Below, piece by piece: positions 6,971 through 14,090 of a stretch of DNA of 15,642 nucleotides. Source of the DNA: Planctomycetota bacterium (GTDB taxonomy: Bacteria; Planctomycetota; Phycisphaerae; Sedimentisphaerales; Anaerohalosphaeraceae). Under the pieces are notes generated by a model. It saw only the letters and a program-made list of their open reading frames with translations, was not told where the DNA came from and made no database searches. The position numbers and the translations under genes are program-made. The DNA is taken from the NCBI GenBank assembly GCA_030637065.1, contig DAOVVQ010000061.1, positions 1 to 15,642 of the forward strand, read 5' to 3'. Position 1 is the stretch's first letter; every line of letters starts with the position of its first letter.

Positions 6971-8350
6971 TTAAGCAAGTATTTCTTTGCGGATTTCCGC
7001 AACCTTATCGATATAGCCCTGCGAGATCCGGACATCTCTTGTCTCGACGATTATTCTCATGATCGGCTCGGTGTTGCTGGAACGGATATGGAGCCAGCCA
7101 TCGTCAAAATCGAACCGGCAGCCGTCCGTGGTGTCAACCTTCGCATCCTTAAACAGTTTTGCGGCCCTGTCGATGATCTGCTGCGACTGGTCCTTCGTGG
7201 CGGCGAATTTTGTCTTTTGCATATCGTAGCCGCCGGTTTCGGCGACCAGTTCGCTGACGGTTTTGCCCGTATCAGCCATGAGTTCAAGCACAAGACCCAT
7301 AGCGACCAGGCTGTCGCGTATAGGCCCGACGCGAAGGTCGATAACGCCGCCGTTGCCCTCACCGCCGATGATGCAGTTGTTTTGAACCATCGCATTGGCC
7401 ACATTCGCCTCGCCGACCGCGGTGCGAATAACGCGTCCGCCGCCGTTTTCGGCAATATCGTCGATCATTCTGGAGGTGGAAAGATTCGCCGCCGCCATCC
7501 CGCTTTGGCTGGCGAAGATGTGCTTTGCCGCAAGGGCTAACGTGAATTCCTCGCCGATGAACTCGCCGTTTTCGTCGACTATCGCGATCCTGTCGGCATC
7601 GGGGTCCTGCGCAAAACCAACGTCAGCCTTTGATTGCCGAACCTCGCTGCAAAGACCGCCCAGATTCTCCTTGATCGGCTCCGGTGTATGGGCAAAATCG
7701 CCCGTCGGCTCGCTATTGATCGCCGTCAGCTCACAGCCGAGCTTTTTCAGCAGCTTAGCGCCGATCGGCCCGCCCGCTCCGTTAACACTATCGAGGACCA
7801 CCTTAAATTTTCGGCGGGCGATCACCTCCGGCTCGATTATCGAAAGAACCCTGTCAAGATGGATATCGTCGGTTAAGTCATTGCAGGCGGCCTGTCCGCG
7901 ATCGGCGAGGCCAACGAGGTCAAACTGTTTATCCAGAAATAAAGCCTTTATCTGACCCGCAGTAGCGGCAGGGGGGGCAATCCCGTTTGCCAGGAGCAGC
8001 TTTATGCCGTTATATTCGATCGGGTTGTGCGACGCGGTGACGACTATCCCGCCAGCGCAACCGAGGTGCCGCAGCATGATGCCTACGCTCGGCGTCGTAA
8101 CTATCCCCAGGTCGACAACGTCAATGCCGACGGAATTGAGCCCCTGGGCGATGGCGGCCTTTAGCATCACCCCCGATGGTCGCGAGTCGGTGCCGATACA
8201 GACCGCAGGCCTCCGGCTGGCGTCATTCGGGCAATTTCTCTTGAGATATGTCCCGAACGCACAGCCGTATTCGGTAGCGACAGAGGCTGTCAGGTTCACC
8301 CCGACCAGCCCTCGAAGGCCGCTTATAGTGATGATCAATTCTGGGGCCAC
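6971..8350 (-). CDS. glmM: Alpha-D-phosphohexomutase, probable phosphoglucosamine mutase (archaeal-type GlmM)
   Basis: About 459 residues. The family moves phosphate between C1 and C6 of hexose phosphates. All signature loops are present: the phosphoserine loop VVTASHNP (Ser107), the Mg-binding DPDADR (Asp249, 251, 253), the sugar-specificity loop GGEGNGG (about 329-335) and the phosphate-binding RSSNTEP (423-429). The GEGNGG loop differs from the GEMSGH of classical bacterial GlmM and is typical of archaeal GlmM/phosphomannomutase proteins. The exact sugar (glucosamine-, mannose- or glucose-phosphate) is therefore uncertain. If GlmM, it supplies glucosamine-1-phosphate for UDP-GlcNAc. The GTG at 8350 is chosen because GAGG lies 5 bases upstream and overlaps the stop codon of the topoisomerase gene; a TTG at 8380 gives an overlapping 469-residue form. 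Translational coupling to top6B is likely. Confidence 0.85.
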   Translation of the reverse strand: MAPELIITISGLRGLVGVNLTASVATEYGCAFGTYLKRNCPNDASRRPAVCIGTDSRPSGVMLKAAIAQGLNSVGIDVVDLGIVTTPSVGIMLRHLGCAGGIVVTASHNPIEYNGIKLLLANGIAPPAATAGQIKALFLDKQFDLVGLADRGQAACNDLTDDIHLDRVLSIIEPEVIARRKFKVVLDSVNGAGGPIGAKLLKKLGCELTAINSEPTGDFAHTPEPIKENLGGLCSEVRQSKADVGFAQDPDADRIAIVDENGEFIGEEFTLALAAKHIFASQSGMAAANLSTSRMIDDIAENGGGRVIRTAVGEANVANAMVQNNCIIGGEGNGGVIDLRVGPIRDSLVAMGLVLELMADTGKTVSELVAETGGYDMQKTKFAATKDQSQQIIDRAAKLFKDAKVDTTDGCRFDFDDGWLHIRSSNTEPIMRIIVETRDVRISQGYIDKVAEIRKEILA

Positions 8351-8355
8351 ATCGT

Positions 8356-8359
8356 CCTC
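8356..8359 (-). promoter_or_regulatory. Ribosome binding site GAGG overlapping the upstream stop codon
   Basis: On the minus strand the end of top6B reads ATG-TGA-GG, then CGAT and GTG. The stop codon TGA (8358-8360) supplies two bases of the GAGG motif, which lies 5 bases before the GTG at 8350. This decides the start of the phosphohexomutase and suggests that ribosomes terminating on top6B reinitiate on it. Confidence 0.65.
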
Positions 8360-10220
8360 ACATTTTGCGGGAGCGTTCAAGAGTATCCTTTAGCCGGGCG
8401 ACCACGGTTGTCACCTGCTTTTCCTTCAGTGCAAGTATGTCGCGCAGGGCCTCGCCGATATGCGGCAGATAGGTCTCGATATAGCTGCGTTTGATCAGCT
8501 CCTGCTTGATCCGGCGCTGTCGCCTGACATAGACGCCCAGCTTTCTGCCGCATTCCTGGACGGCGAGCTTGATCTCCTTGATGATCTCGGGATAATGAGC
8601 GATCGCCTCCTTGCTCTCCGAGGTAAACGGCACCCACACCGAAGCGATATGCACCATCAGCATCAATTGACCGGCTGGGAGGGCGCCCCTTGCCTGACTT
8701 AGCCCGTAGTTTCGCCAGTTGGTATCGAGAACCGCCTTATAGATCGCACCGGCGGACTGCTGATACAGAAGCGGAACACGGTTGGCGATCCGCGTAAGGC
8801 GCACCAGCGGCTCCCTGTCCGCGTCACCGTTGGTCTTGCCGCCCTTAAAACCGTAAGCCAAAGCCGCCTCAATCAGGAACGGGTTGCCGCGATAGACCGA
8901 AGGCCTCCTCGTGCAGCTGCAATAAAACTCCGCCTCGACAACACGCTTTAGCCCCGCTTCGAGCTTATCCTGGCCGATAGGCCCGATGCAGTTGCTCGAC
9001 GGAGACATGATCTTTGTCGAGTTGACCGCCAGATGGAGTTGCTCGACCTCTTCAAGCGTGATACGCGAGCACCTCAGTCGCGAACTGAGTTTCGCCTTTT
9101 TGCATATCTCCCCAGCCAATCGCTGGCTTACACGCGAGAACTCGTCCTTCAAAAATGCCGATATCGTCCGGGATGAACTTTCACGAGCCATCTTAAACAG
9201 CAGACCAAGCTCGACACCGTAAGGATGTGGCTTGATCTCCAGCGGGGAAAACGGACGCTCCTTGCTCTGCCGCGGATACTCGTAGACTTTGCCGTCGGCG
9301 GCATTGTAAATGATCGTCGCATGTGGATTGGCCATGGCCGTCTGGGCGATATATTCGTCCACGGACTGGCGGCCCTTCTGATATTTGCCCTCGAGGAAGA
9401 TCGTAACGCTCGTCCCCGTCGGCAGCTCGAACTCGCATTCTTCGTCGAGAATCACCTCCGGGCGGTTCCTCGCCGTGTCGATCTGAACATGGTAATGCTG
9501 AGCGGGCTTGTTTTTGCTTGTCCTGGTGATGATCTGCACCGGCTTACCCGTAGTGAGCAGTCCGTACATCCCGGCGGCGCTGATGCCGATACCCTGCTGG
9601 CCGCGACTCATCTTCAGTGTGTGGAACTTACTGCCGTAGAGCAGGCGGGCGAAAATATTGGGCACCTGTGCTCTCATTATCCCCGGCCCGTTGTCGGTAA
9701 TCTGCAGCATGAACTTGTTGTCGCTTTTGGGCATCGGCTGGATGGTAATGGTAATGTCCGGCAGGATATGGGCCTCATCGCAGGCGTCAAGCGAATTGTC
9801 GACCGCCTCCTTTACCGCCGTAAGAAGTGCCTTTCGCGGATTGTCAAAACCCAGGAGATGGCGGTTCTTAGCGAAAAATTCGCTGATGCTGATATCCCGC
9901 TGTTTGGCGGCCATCGATTCGGCGGTCGCCGCTTTCGTCCGGGACGATCGCCGCCGCGTTGCACCCGGCGCCGCAGCGACAGCTTTTTTACGTGCCGGGC
10001 GACTGGTGGATTTGACCGGCGACGCCTTCGCAGCAGACCGTTTTGGCTTGACGACAGCAACTTTTTTCTTCCCAGCCGGTTTTATGGCCTTTCCAGCCTT
10101 GACTTTGCCAGCGGCCTTTTTAGCTGCCGACTTCTTACCGGAAGCGGCGGATTTCTTCTTGCCCGGTTCGTCGAAATCGAAACTTAACTGTCTTGCCTTC
10201 CCTTTTTTTTTCGCCGCCAT
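8358..10220 (-). CDS. top6B: DNA topoisomerase VI subunit B with lysine/alanine-rich N-terminal tail
   Basis: About 620 residues. This is the GHKL ATPase subunit of type IIB topoisomerase, which works with the Spo11-like A subunit to pass one duplex through another. Bergerat-fold motifs are complete: the N box KEAVDNSLDAC (Glu138, Asn142), DNGPGI (176-181) and GQQGIGIS (207-214). The remainder fits the H2TH and transducer domains, including YGSKFHTLKMS and the C-terminal SYIETYLPHIGEALRDIL. Most of the first 105 residues are extra compared with typical archaeal B subunits (about 530 residues). They are rich in Lys, Ala, Arg, Ser and Pro, like a histone H1 tail, and include RQLSFDFDEPG (10-20). 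The start at 10220 has AAGGAG 8 bases upstream; the longer ATG at 10256 has none. No A subunit adjoins it: serA lies upstream and a phosphohexomutase downstream. Confidence 0.92.
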   Translation of the reverse strand: MAAKKKGKARQLSFDFDEPGKKKSAASGKKSAAKKAAGKVKAGKAIKPAGKKKVAVVKPKRSAAKASPVKSTSRPARKKAVAAAPGATRRRSSRTKAATAESMAAKQRDISISEFFAKNRHLLGFDNPRKALLTAVKEAVDNSLDACDEAHILPDITITIQPMPKSDNKFMLQITDNGPGIMRAQVPNIFARLLYGSKFHTLKMSRGQQGIGISAAGMYGLLTTGKPVQIITRTSKNKPAQHYHVQIDTARNRPEVILDEECEFELPTGTSVTIFLEGKYQKGRQSVDEYIAQTAMANPHATIIYNAADGKVYEYPRQSKERPFSPLEIKPHPYGVELGLLFKMARESSSRTISAFLKDEFSRVSQRLAGEICKKAKLSSRLRCSRITLEEVEQLHLAVNSTKIMSPSSNCIGPIGQDKLEAGLKRVVEAEFYCSCTRRPSVYRGNPFLIEAALAYGFKGGKTNGDADREPLVRLTRIANRVPLLYQQSAGAIYKAVLDTNWRNYGLSQARGALPAGQLMLMVHIASVWVPFTSESKEAIAHYPEIIKEIKLAVQECGRKLGVYVRRQRRIKQELIKRSYIETYLPHIGEALRDILALKEKQVTTVVARLKDTLERSRKM

Positions 10221-10228
10221 ATTATCAA

Positions 10229-10234
10229 CTCCTT
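10229..10234 (-). promoter_or_regulatory. Ribosome binding site of top6B
   Basis: AAGGAG lies 8 bases upstream of the ATG at 10218-10220. It is the strongest Shine-Dalgarno site in the window and fixes the start inside the longer open frame. Confidence 0.75.
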
Positions 10235-10247
10235 TTTTCAAATCGGC

Positions 10248-10262
10248 CCGGCACACCGCCGG
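10248..10262 (-). other. Small GC hairpin in the serA-top6B gap
   Basis: CCGGC, a five-base loop and GCCGG form a compact hairpin within the 65-base gap between the serA stop and the top6B ribosome site. The A-run downstream on the minus strand is AAAAAA, not U, so it is not an intrinsic terminator. It may be an mRNA processing or stability element; this is weakly supported. Confidence 0.3.
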
Positions 10263-10285
10263 CAGCCGAGCGGACGGTACTGCTT

Positions 10286-11878
10286 TTATGCTTCAAGGTT
10301 ACAGGCATAGATCTCATTGACGAAATGCAGCGAGCCAAGTTCGCCGATAGCGGCCTCGTCGGGAAGCTTGTCAAGACTGACCGCAAGAACGGCTTTGCCC
10401 TCTTCGGCTTTGTGTCCGACACCCATCGTATTGATGTTGATCCCGTGTTTGCCGCACGCGGTGCCGACGTCGCCTATAACGCCGGGCTTGTCGTCATTGA
10501 AGATTATCACGAACGCGCCTTCCGGAGTGACCTCGACATCGAATCCGTCAATACTGATGATACGAAGTAGATTGCCGCCGAAGATCGTCCCGCGTATCGT
10601 TCTGGTAACCTTATCGGTAACGACCGTGGCTGTAAAGCTCGACGCCACGTCCTTTATCTCGGCGTTTTTCGTCTCGTCGATGCTGACACCCCGCTCTTTC
10701 GCCAGGAGGCCTACGTTGACCATATTGACAAGCGTGTCGAAGTGGGACTGCAACAGGCCGATGGAAAAGCCCGTCGTCACAGCCTCCACAGGCAACTCGG
10801 CGATCGCTCCGCGATATGTAACATCGACGCTCTTGACCCTGCCCTTGGCGATCGTACTCATCACCGTACCGATCCGACGGGCCAGGTCCGCATAACGCGA
10901 TACCAGCGGCGGAACACTGCCGGACATCGAAGGGGCGTTAATCGCATTCCTGACGGGGCCGCCCTTGAGGGCGTCGGCGATGATCTGTGCAGCCTCGACA
11001 GCAACACCGATCTGGGCCTCTTCGGTACTGGCACCAAGATGCGGCGTGACCAGGCAGTTCGGTATATCCGTAAAACGCGTGTTTTCCGGCGGCTCCGTTG
11101 GAAAAACGTCCAGCGCTGCGCCGTCAATAACTCCAGCGGCGAGGGCATCGTAGAGATCGTCTTCGTTGATGATACCGCCGCGGGCACAGTTGACTATACG
11201 GGCGGTGGGCTTCATCATCTTCAGCTCTTCGGCCCCGATCATATCGACGGTCTGTTCGTTACGCGGAATATGAAGGCTGATATAATCCGCCTCCCTGTAG
11301 ATATTCTCAAGGTCGTCGGTAATTTCAATATCCAGCGCCTCGGCTTCCTTCGGAACGGAAAAGGCGTCGTAACCCAATAGCTGCATGTTGAATCCTTTAG
11401 CCATCGTCGCAACCGCTATCCCGATCCGTCCCAAACCGATAACACCTAACACCTTGTTGTTGAGCTGGTTACCGGTATATTTCTTGCGATCCCACGCGCC
11501 GGTCTTAAGGCTGTTGCACGCTGGCACCACGTTCCGGCTCAGCGCGAGCATAAGCGCCATCGTATGCTCAGCCGCACTAAGCGTATTGCCGCCGGGCGTG
11601 TTCATAACCAGTACGCCCTTTTTCGTCGCCTCGGCGATATCGATATTATCCACACCAACACCGGCCCGGGCAACCGCCCTGAGCTTGCCGTGATTGGCCA
11701 GAACATCGGCGTTGACTTGCGTGCCGCTACGAATTATCAGGCCGTCATAATCGCCGATAATCTTCTGCAACTCCTCGTTGCTTATGCCCGTCTTAACCAC
11801 AGGCTCAACGCCGTCGATGCTCTTAAGAAGTTCAATACCTTCCTCTGCCAGCTTGTCCGTAATAAGTACTTTAATCAT
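10286..11878 (-). CDS. serA: D-3-phosphoglycerate dehydrogenase (SerA), long form with ACT domain
   Basis: About 530 residues, the length of the long SerA type. It oxidises 3-phosphoglycerate to 3-phosphohydroxypyruvate with NAD, the first step of serine synthesis. Visible motifs are the NAD-binding GVIGLGRIG (Gly148, 150, 153), the substrate/catalytic Arg in NCARGGIINEDDL (Arg233), the Glu in FPTEPPENT (Glu262) and the catalytic His in TPHLGASTEEAQ (His280). After the catalytic core comes the intervening domain (about 320-450). An ACT domain follows (about 457-530, starting IIFNDDKPGVIGDVGTA), which in this family commonly binds serine for feedback control. The ATG at 11878 has GGAGAG (11884-11889) 5 bases upstream; the longer frame to 11908 would overlap the lipoprotein gene's stop. 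It lies 26 bases after the lipoprotein gene in the minus-strand run. Confidence 0.96.
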   Translation of the reverse strand: MIKVLITDKLAEEGIELLKSIDGVEPVVKTGISNEELQKIIGDYDGLIIRSGTQVNADVLANHGKLRAVARAGVGVDNIDIAEATKKGVLVMNTPGGNTLSAAEHTMALMLALSRNVVPACNSLKTGAWDRKKYTGNQLNNKVLGVIGLGRIGIAVATMAKGFNMQLLGYDAFSVPKEAEALDIEITDDLENIYREADYISLHIPRNEQTVDMIGAEELKMMKPTARIVNCARGGIINEDDLYDALAAGVIDGAALDVFPTEPPENTRFTDIPNCLVTPHLGASTEEAQIGVAVEAAQIIADALKGGPVRNAINAPSMSGSVPPLVSRYADLARRIGTVMSTIAKGRVKSVDVTYRGAIAELPVEAVTTGFSIGLLQSHFDTLVNMVNVGLLAKERGVSIDETKNAEIKDVASSFTATVVTDKVTRTIRGTIFGGNLLRIISIDGFDVEVTPEGAFVIIFNDDKPGVIGDVGTACGKHGININTMGVGHKAEEGKAVLAVSLDKLPDEAAIGELGSLHFVNEIYACNLEA

Positions 11879-11904
11879 CGTAACTCTCCGCGGATCTGAG
11901 ACCC

Positions 11905-12573
11905 TCACATAAGGCTTTCAATATAATAGTCAACTTCAATGTCATTCATTTTATAATTCGGCTTCGGGCAATCGTACAGATACCTGCTCAGGCCATGGGC
12001 GATAGCGGTAGTAAGACGGCTGTGGACAGCATCCCGGCCCTTCGTCTCGACCTGCACCTTTGCCCTCGTAATCCGGCCCTCCGGCTGTTTCGGCCAGATA
12101 ATATCGCCCGAATCAACATCGATCAATAAGCTGCGGGCCGCCAAAGACCCACTATAATACCCTTGTTTCTCAAGCCCGTAAAGGCTGTAATCTTCGACCC
12201 TGACATATAATACCAGCGCCGCACCCTCGCGACCGGCGATCTCACGCGGCCCCAGCGGGATGCTGCCGGCTTCCTGAGTTAACGCTGCCGGGTCAGTAGT
12301 TTCAGCGATGATATATTTGCTCTTAATGCGAGCCTTCTTGATAAGAAAATGCTCGATCTTTGTCTTCAAATCCGTCCGCAAGGCAGAGCCGGTGTAACTG
12401 CCCCTGCTCGGCTCGACCAGCACCATGACCCCGCCGGCCTGGTGTTCCTTCAGGTCGAACTCGGCTGGGATCTTCATCTCGTGGTAGGATGGGCTCGCGA
12501 AAAAACCGATCGCTTTGCATCCGCTGCCAAGGGCCAAACCTGCCATTGCAATTGTTATAAACAGCCTGTCCAT
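11905..12573 (-). CDS. Putative lipoprotein of unknown function
   Basis: 222 residues. The N-terminus MDRLFITIAMAGLALGSGC is a lipoprotein signal with a lipobox (GSGC, Cys19), so the mature protein should be lipid-anchored at the cell envelope. The mature part begins KAIGFFASPSYHEMKIPAEF and appears to be one mixed alpha/beta domain with alternating hydrophobic strands (GGVMVLVEPS, ALVLYVRVEDYSLYG, RSLLIDVDSGDIIWP). I recall similar proteins in planctomycetes but can name no family with confidence. Strand patterns like ALVLYVRVEDYSLYG and LLIDVDSGDIIWP suggest a periplasmic assembly-type lipoprotein, but this is only a guess. The gene sits 36 bases after the DUF2752 gene and 26 bases before serA. 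The ribosome site is weak: AAGGA lies rather far upstream. Confidence 0.75.
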   Translation of the reverse strand: MDRLFITIAMAGLALGSGCKAIGFFASPSYHEMKIPAEFDLKEHQAGGVMVLVEPSRGSYTGSALRTDLKTKIEHFLIKKARIKSKYIIAETTDPAALTQEAGSIPLGPREIAGREGAALVLYVRVEDYSLYGLEKQGYYSGSLAARSLLIDVDSGDIIWPKQPEGRITRAKVQVETKGRDAVHSRLTTAIAHGLSRYLYDCPKPNYKMNDIEVDYYIESLM

Positions 12574-12609
12574 TCGGTTCTTGTATGTCCTTAATTAGCT
12601 AAATAATCA

Positions 12610-13044
12610 TTACCGCCCCTGAGCCATCGCCCGCGACAGGGTCACCGCCCAGCCTGCTCCAACTACGATAATCAGCGAAACAATAAGGTATTTCACCATT
12701 CGCCAACTCAGCCCTTGATGCAGAAACGCGGAGTCTACGCCAAAAACAGCAATAAGTAAAGCCAAAACTCCCGCCCCAGCCAGCACAACGCAAAAAACTC
12801 CACCCGCCGGCTGAACATAGAAGGCCTCGATCACCCGCCCGCCCGCAAACGCCTCCGCAGCATGAGTAATATGGCAAAACGGGCACGGCAGGGCGTAACT
12901 CTGCCGAAATCCGCAAATACCAAGCCACCGCGACATGTCGACCCGGCCCGTACCGCCTGCCCACAGAACCGCAAAAATCCCGATAACGGCGATAAGAACA
13001 ACCGCCGCAACAATGCGATATCTAATTGTAGGGTGTTTATTCAT
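12610..13044 (-). CDS. DUF2752-type small membrane protein
   Basis: 144 residues with predicted transmembrane segments at about 11-29, 82-101 and 118-136. The cytoplasmic side is probably the Lys/Arg-bearing N-terminus. The loop after the first segment has GICGFRQSYALPCPFCHITHA (shown in two parts: GICGFRQSYALP and CPFCHITHA). This fits the DUF2752 family signature of a CPxCG-T-A motif near a hydrophobic core. Here the residue after the second Cys is His, giving CPFCH, and a second His follows at position 61. Function of the family is unknown. It is the first gene of the minus-strand run, with a promoter at 13087-13115 and a 5' leader of about 36 bases. No clear Shine-Dalgarno sequence precedes the ATG. 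Confidence 0.75.
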   Translation of the reverse strand: MNKHPTIRYRIVAAVVLIAVIGIFAVLWAGGTGRVDMSRWLGICGFRQSYALPCPFCHITHAAEAFAGGRVIEAFYVQPAGGVFCVVLAGAGVLALLIAVFGVDSAFLHQGLSWRMVKYLIVSLIIVVGAGWAVTLSRAMAQGR

Positions 13045-13062
13045 TTTATTGCAATTTGACAG

Positions 13063-13091
13063 TTGGCCCAGGGATATTATTACGTTAGAAT
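13063..13091 (+). promoter_or_regulatory. Promoter of the inositol-monophosphatase-family gene
   Basis: TTGGCC (13063-13068, 4 of 6) and TAGAAT (13086-13091, 5 of 6) are 17 bases apart. The start would fall near 13098, about 33 bases before the ATG at 13131. This is a moderate match, supported by the position between divergent genes. Confidence 0.45.
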
Positions 13092-13115
13092 AGGGATTCG
13101 TTCATTGATTGTCAA
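13087..13115 (-). promoter_or_regulatory. Promoter of the six-gene minus-strand run
   Basis: On the minus strand, TTGACA (13110-13115, consensus) and TATTCT (13087-13092, 4 of 6) are 17 bases apart. The start would be near 13080, giving a leader of about 36 bases to the DUF2752 gene. The -10 box overlaps that of the opposing promoter. Confidence 0.55.
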
Positions 13116-13130
13116 GCTGAAAGGTCAAAA

Positions 13131-13961
13131 ATGAAGCTCCAGCACAGTGATATCAGCCCGATGCTCGAGGTCGCAAGGGTCGCCGCAAGACTCGCCGGCC
13201 AGAGGGCGATGGAGGAGATTAAATACGTCAAGACCTCCGTAAAGAATCAGAGCGAAATGGTCACACAGGCCGACCCGATCTGCCAGGCCCTCATCATTAA
13301 CCGCGTCAAGGAGACCTATCCCGATCACGGTTTCATCGCCGAAGAGGGCCCCGATGGAAAGCTGCTCTATCAGCCGCCACGCGGCAGCGAGCGGATATGG
13401 TGGGTCATCGACCCGATCGACGGAACCAACAACTATGCCCACGGCCTCCTGTGTTTTGTCGTCAGTATCGGCGTGATATACGAAGGCAAACCCATTGTCG
13501 GGGTGATCTTCGACCCTGCCACCGATTCGATGTTCGCCACAGCCAGAGACGTCGACGCACAACTGAACAACTCGCGAATACAGGTCAGCGACGACGGAAT
13601 GAACGATTTAACCAGCGTCTCCATCGACAGCCACTTTCCACCCGAACATGCAGGTGCGATAAACGAAATTATCGGCCGCACAAGGTTCAGGAACTTAGGA
13701 GCCGCCGCTCTCGAGTTGGCCTATGTCGCCAGGGGAGCGCTTATCGGCTCGGTGCTGACGGTCCCGAAACTCTGGGATCTTGCCGCTGGGGCGATTCTCG
13801 TCGAAAATGCCGGAGGCGTCGTTACCGACATTCACGGAGGCGACATATTTCCCCTGGATTTGGACAATTACACCGGCCAGCAGTATCCGTTATTGGCGGG
13901 CAACAAAAAAACTCACGCACAATTGCTGGAGCTTTTTAATCCCCGCCCCGAGGGTACGTAG
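13131..13961 (+). CDS. suhB: Inositol monophosphatase family protein (SuhB-like)
   Basis: 276 residues, close to the usual 260-275. The family contains Mg-dependent, lithium-sensitive phosphatases that act on inositol-1-phosphate, related sugar phosphates or PAP. All metal-site motifs are present: VTQADP (Asp48), GFIAEEGP (Glu71), WVIDPIDGTNNYAHG (Asp94, Asp97) and LWDLAAGAILVENAGG (Asp216). An AAGG-type ribosome site (AAAGG, about 7-8 bases upstream) supports the ATG. SuhB-like use of inositol or hexose phosphates cannot be separated from PAP phosphatase or histidinol phosphatase by sequence inspection alone. It is transcribed divergently from the minus-strand run. A hairpin overlapping its last codons may end its mRNA. 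Confidence 0.9.
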   Translation: MKLQHSDISPMLEVARVAARLAGQRAMEEIKYVKTSVKNQSEMVTQADPICQALIINRVKETYPDHGFIAEEGPDGKLLYQPPRGSERIWWVIDPIDGTNNYAHGLLCFVVSIGVIYEGKPIVGVIFDPATDSMFATARDVDAQLNNSRIQVSDDGMNDLTSVSIDSHFPPEHAGAINEIIGRTRFRNLGAAALELAYVARGALIGSVLTVPKLWDLAAGAILVENAGGVVTDIHGGDIFPLDLDNYTGQQYPLLAGNKKTHAQLLELFNPRPEGT

Positions 13962-13984
13962 CCGCTTGTACCGTACCCGCTTTT
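13952..13984 (+). terminator. Possible terminator at the end of the monophosphatase gene
   Basis: GGGTACG (13952-13958) pairs with CGTACCC (13972-13978), followed by GC and TTTT (13981-13984). The hairpin begins inside the final codons, so it spans the TAG stop. The loop is large and the U-run short, so it is a weak intrinsic terminator at best. Confidence 0.45.
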
Positions 13985-14021
13985 GCCAATTATTTGTAAA
14001 TTTTGTAATACTTTAGCCGAG

Positions 14022-14065
14022 TGCTGGATGCGCTTTGTCATTCCCGCGAAGGCGGGAATCCAGCA
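14022..14065. repeat. REP-like palindrome with ATTCCCGC/GCGGGAAT core
   Basis: ATTCCCGC (14040-14047), loop GAAG and GCGGGAAT (14052-14059) form a strong hairpin. The outer TGCTGGAT (14022-14029) also pairs with ATCCAGCA (14058-14065). The core matches the dispersed repeat known from Neisseria dRS3 and many other bacteria, whose chance translations give the WIPAFAGMT peptide. Confidence 0.8.
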
Positions 14066-14075
14066 TAAAACAGCA

Positions 14076-14090
14076 TCCGCCAGAGGCGGA
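14076..14090. repeat. Second small palindrome, TCCGCC-AGA-GGCGGA
   Basis: A perfect six-base stem with a three-base loop, 11 bases after the ATTCCCGC palindrome. Together they make a two-hairpin unit inside the larger inverted repeat. Confidence 0.75.

Noticed and set aside
9225..10320. Plus-strand frames opposite top6B
   Set aside because: Shadows of the GHKL ATPase and the Lys-rich tail; no ribosome sites or domain motifs.
13056..13080. TTGACA (13056-13061) and TATTAT (13075-13080) as a plus-strand promoter
   Set aside because: The spacing is only 13 bases; TTGGCC-17-TAGAAT is the better pair.
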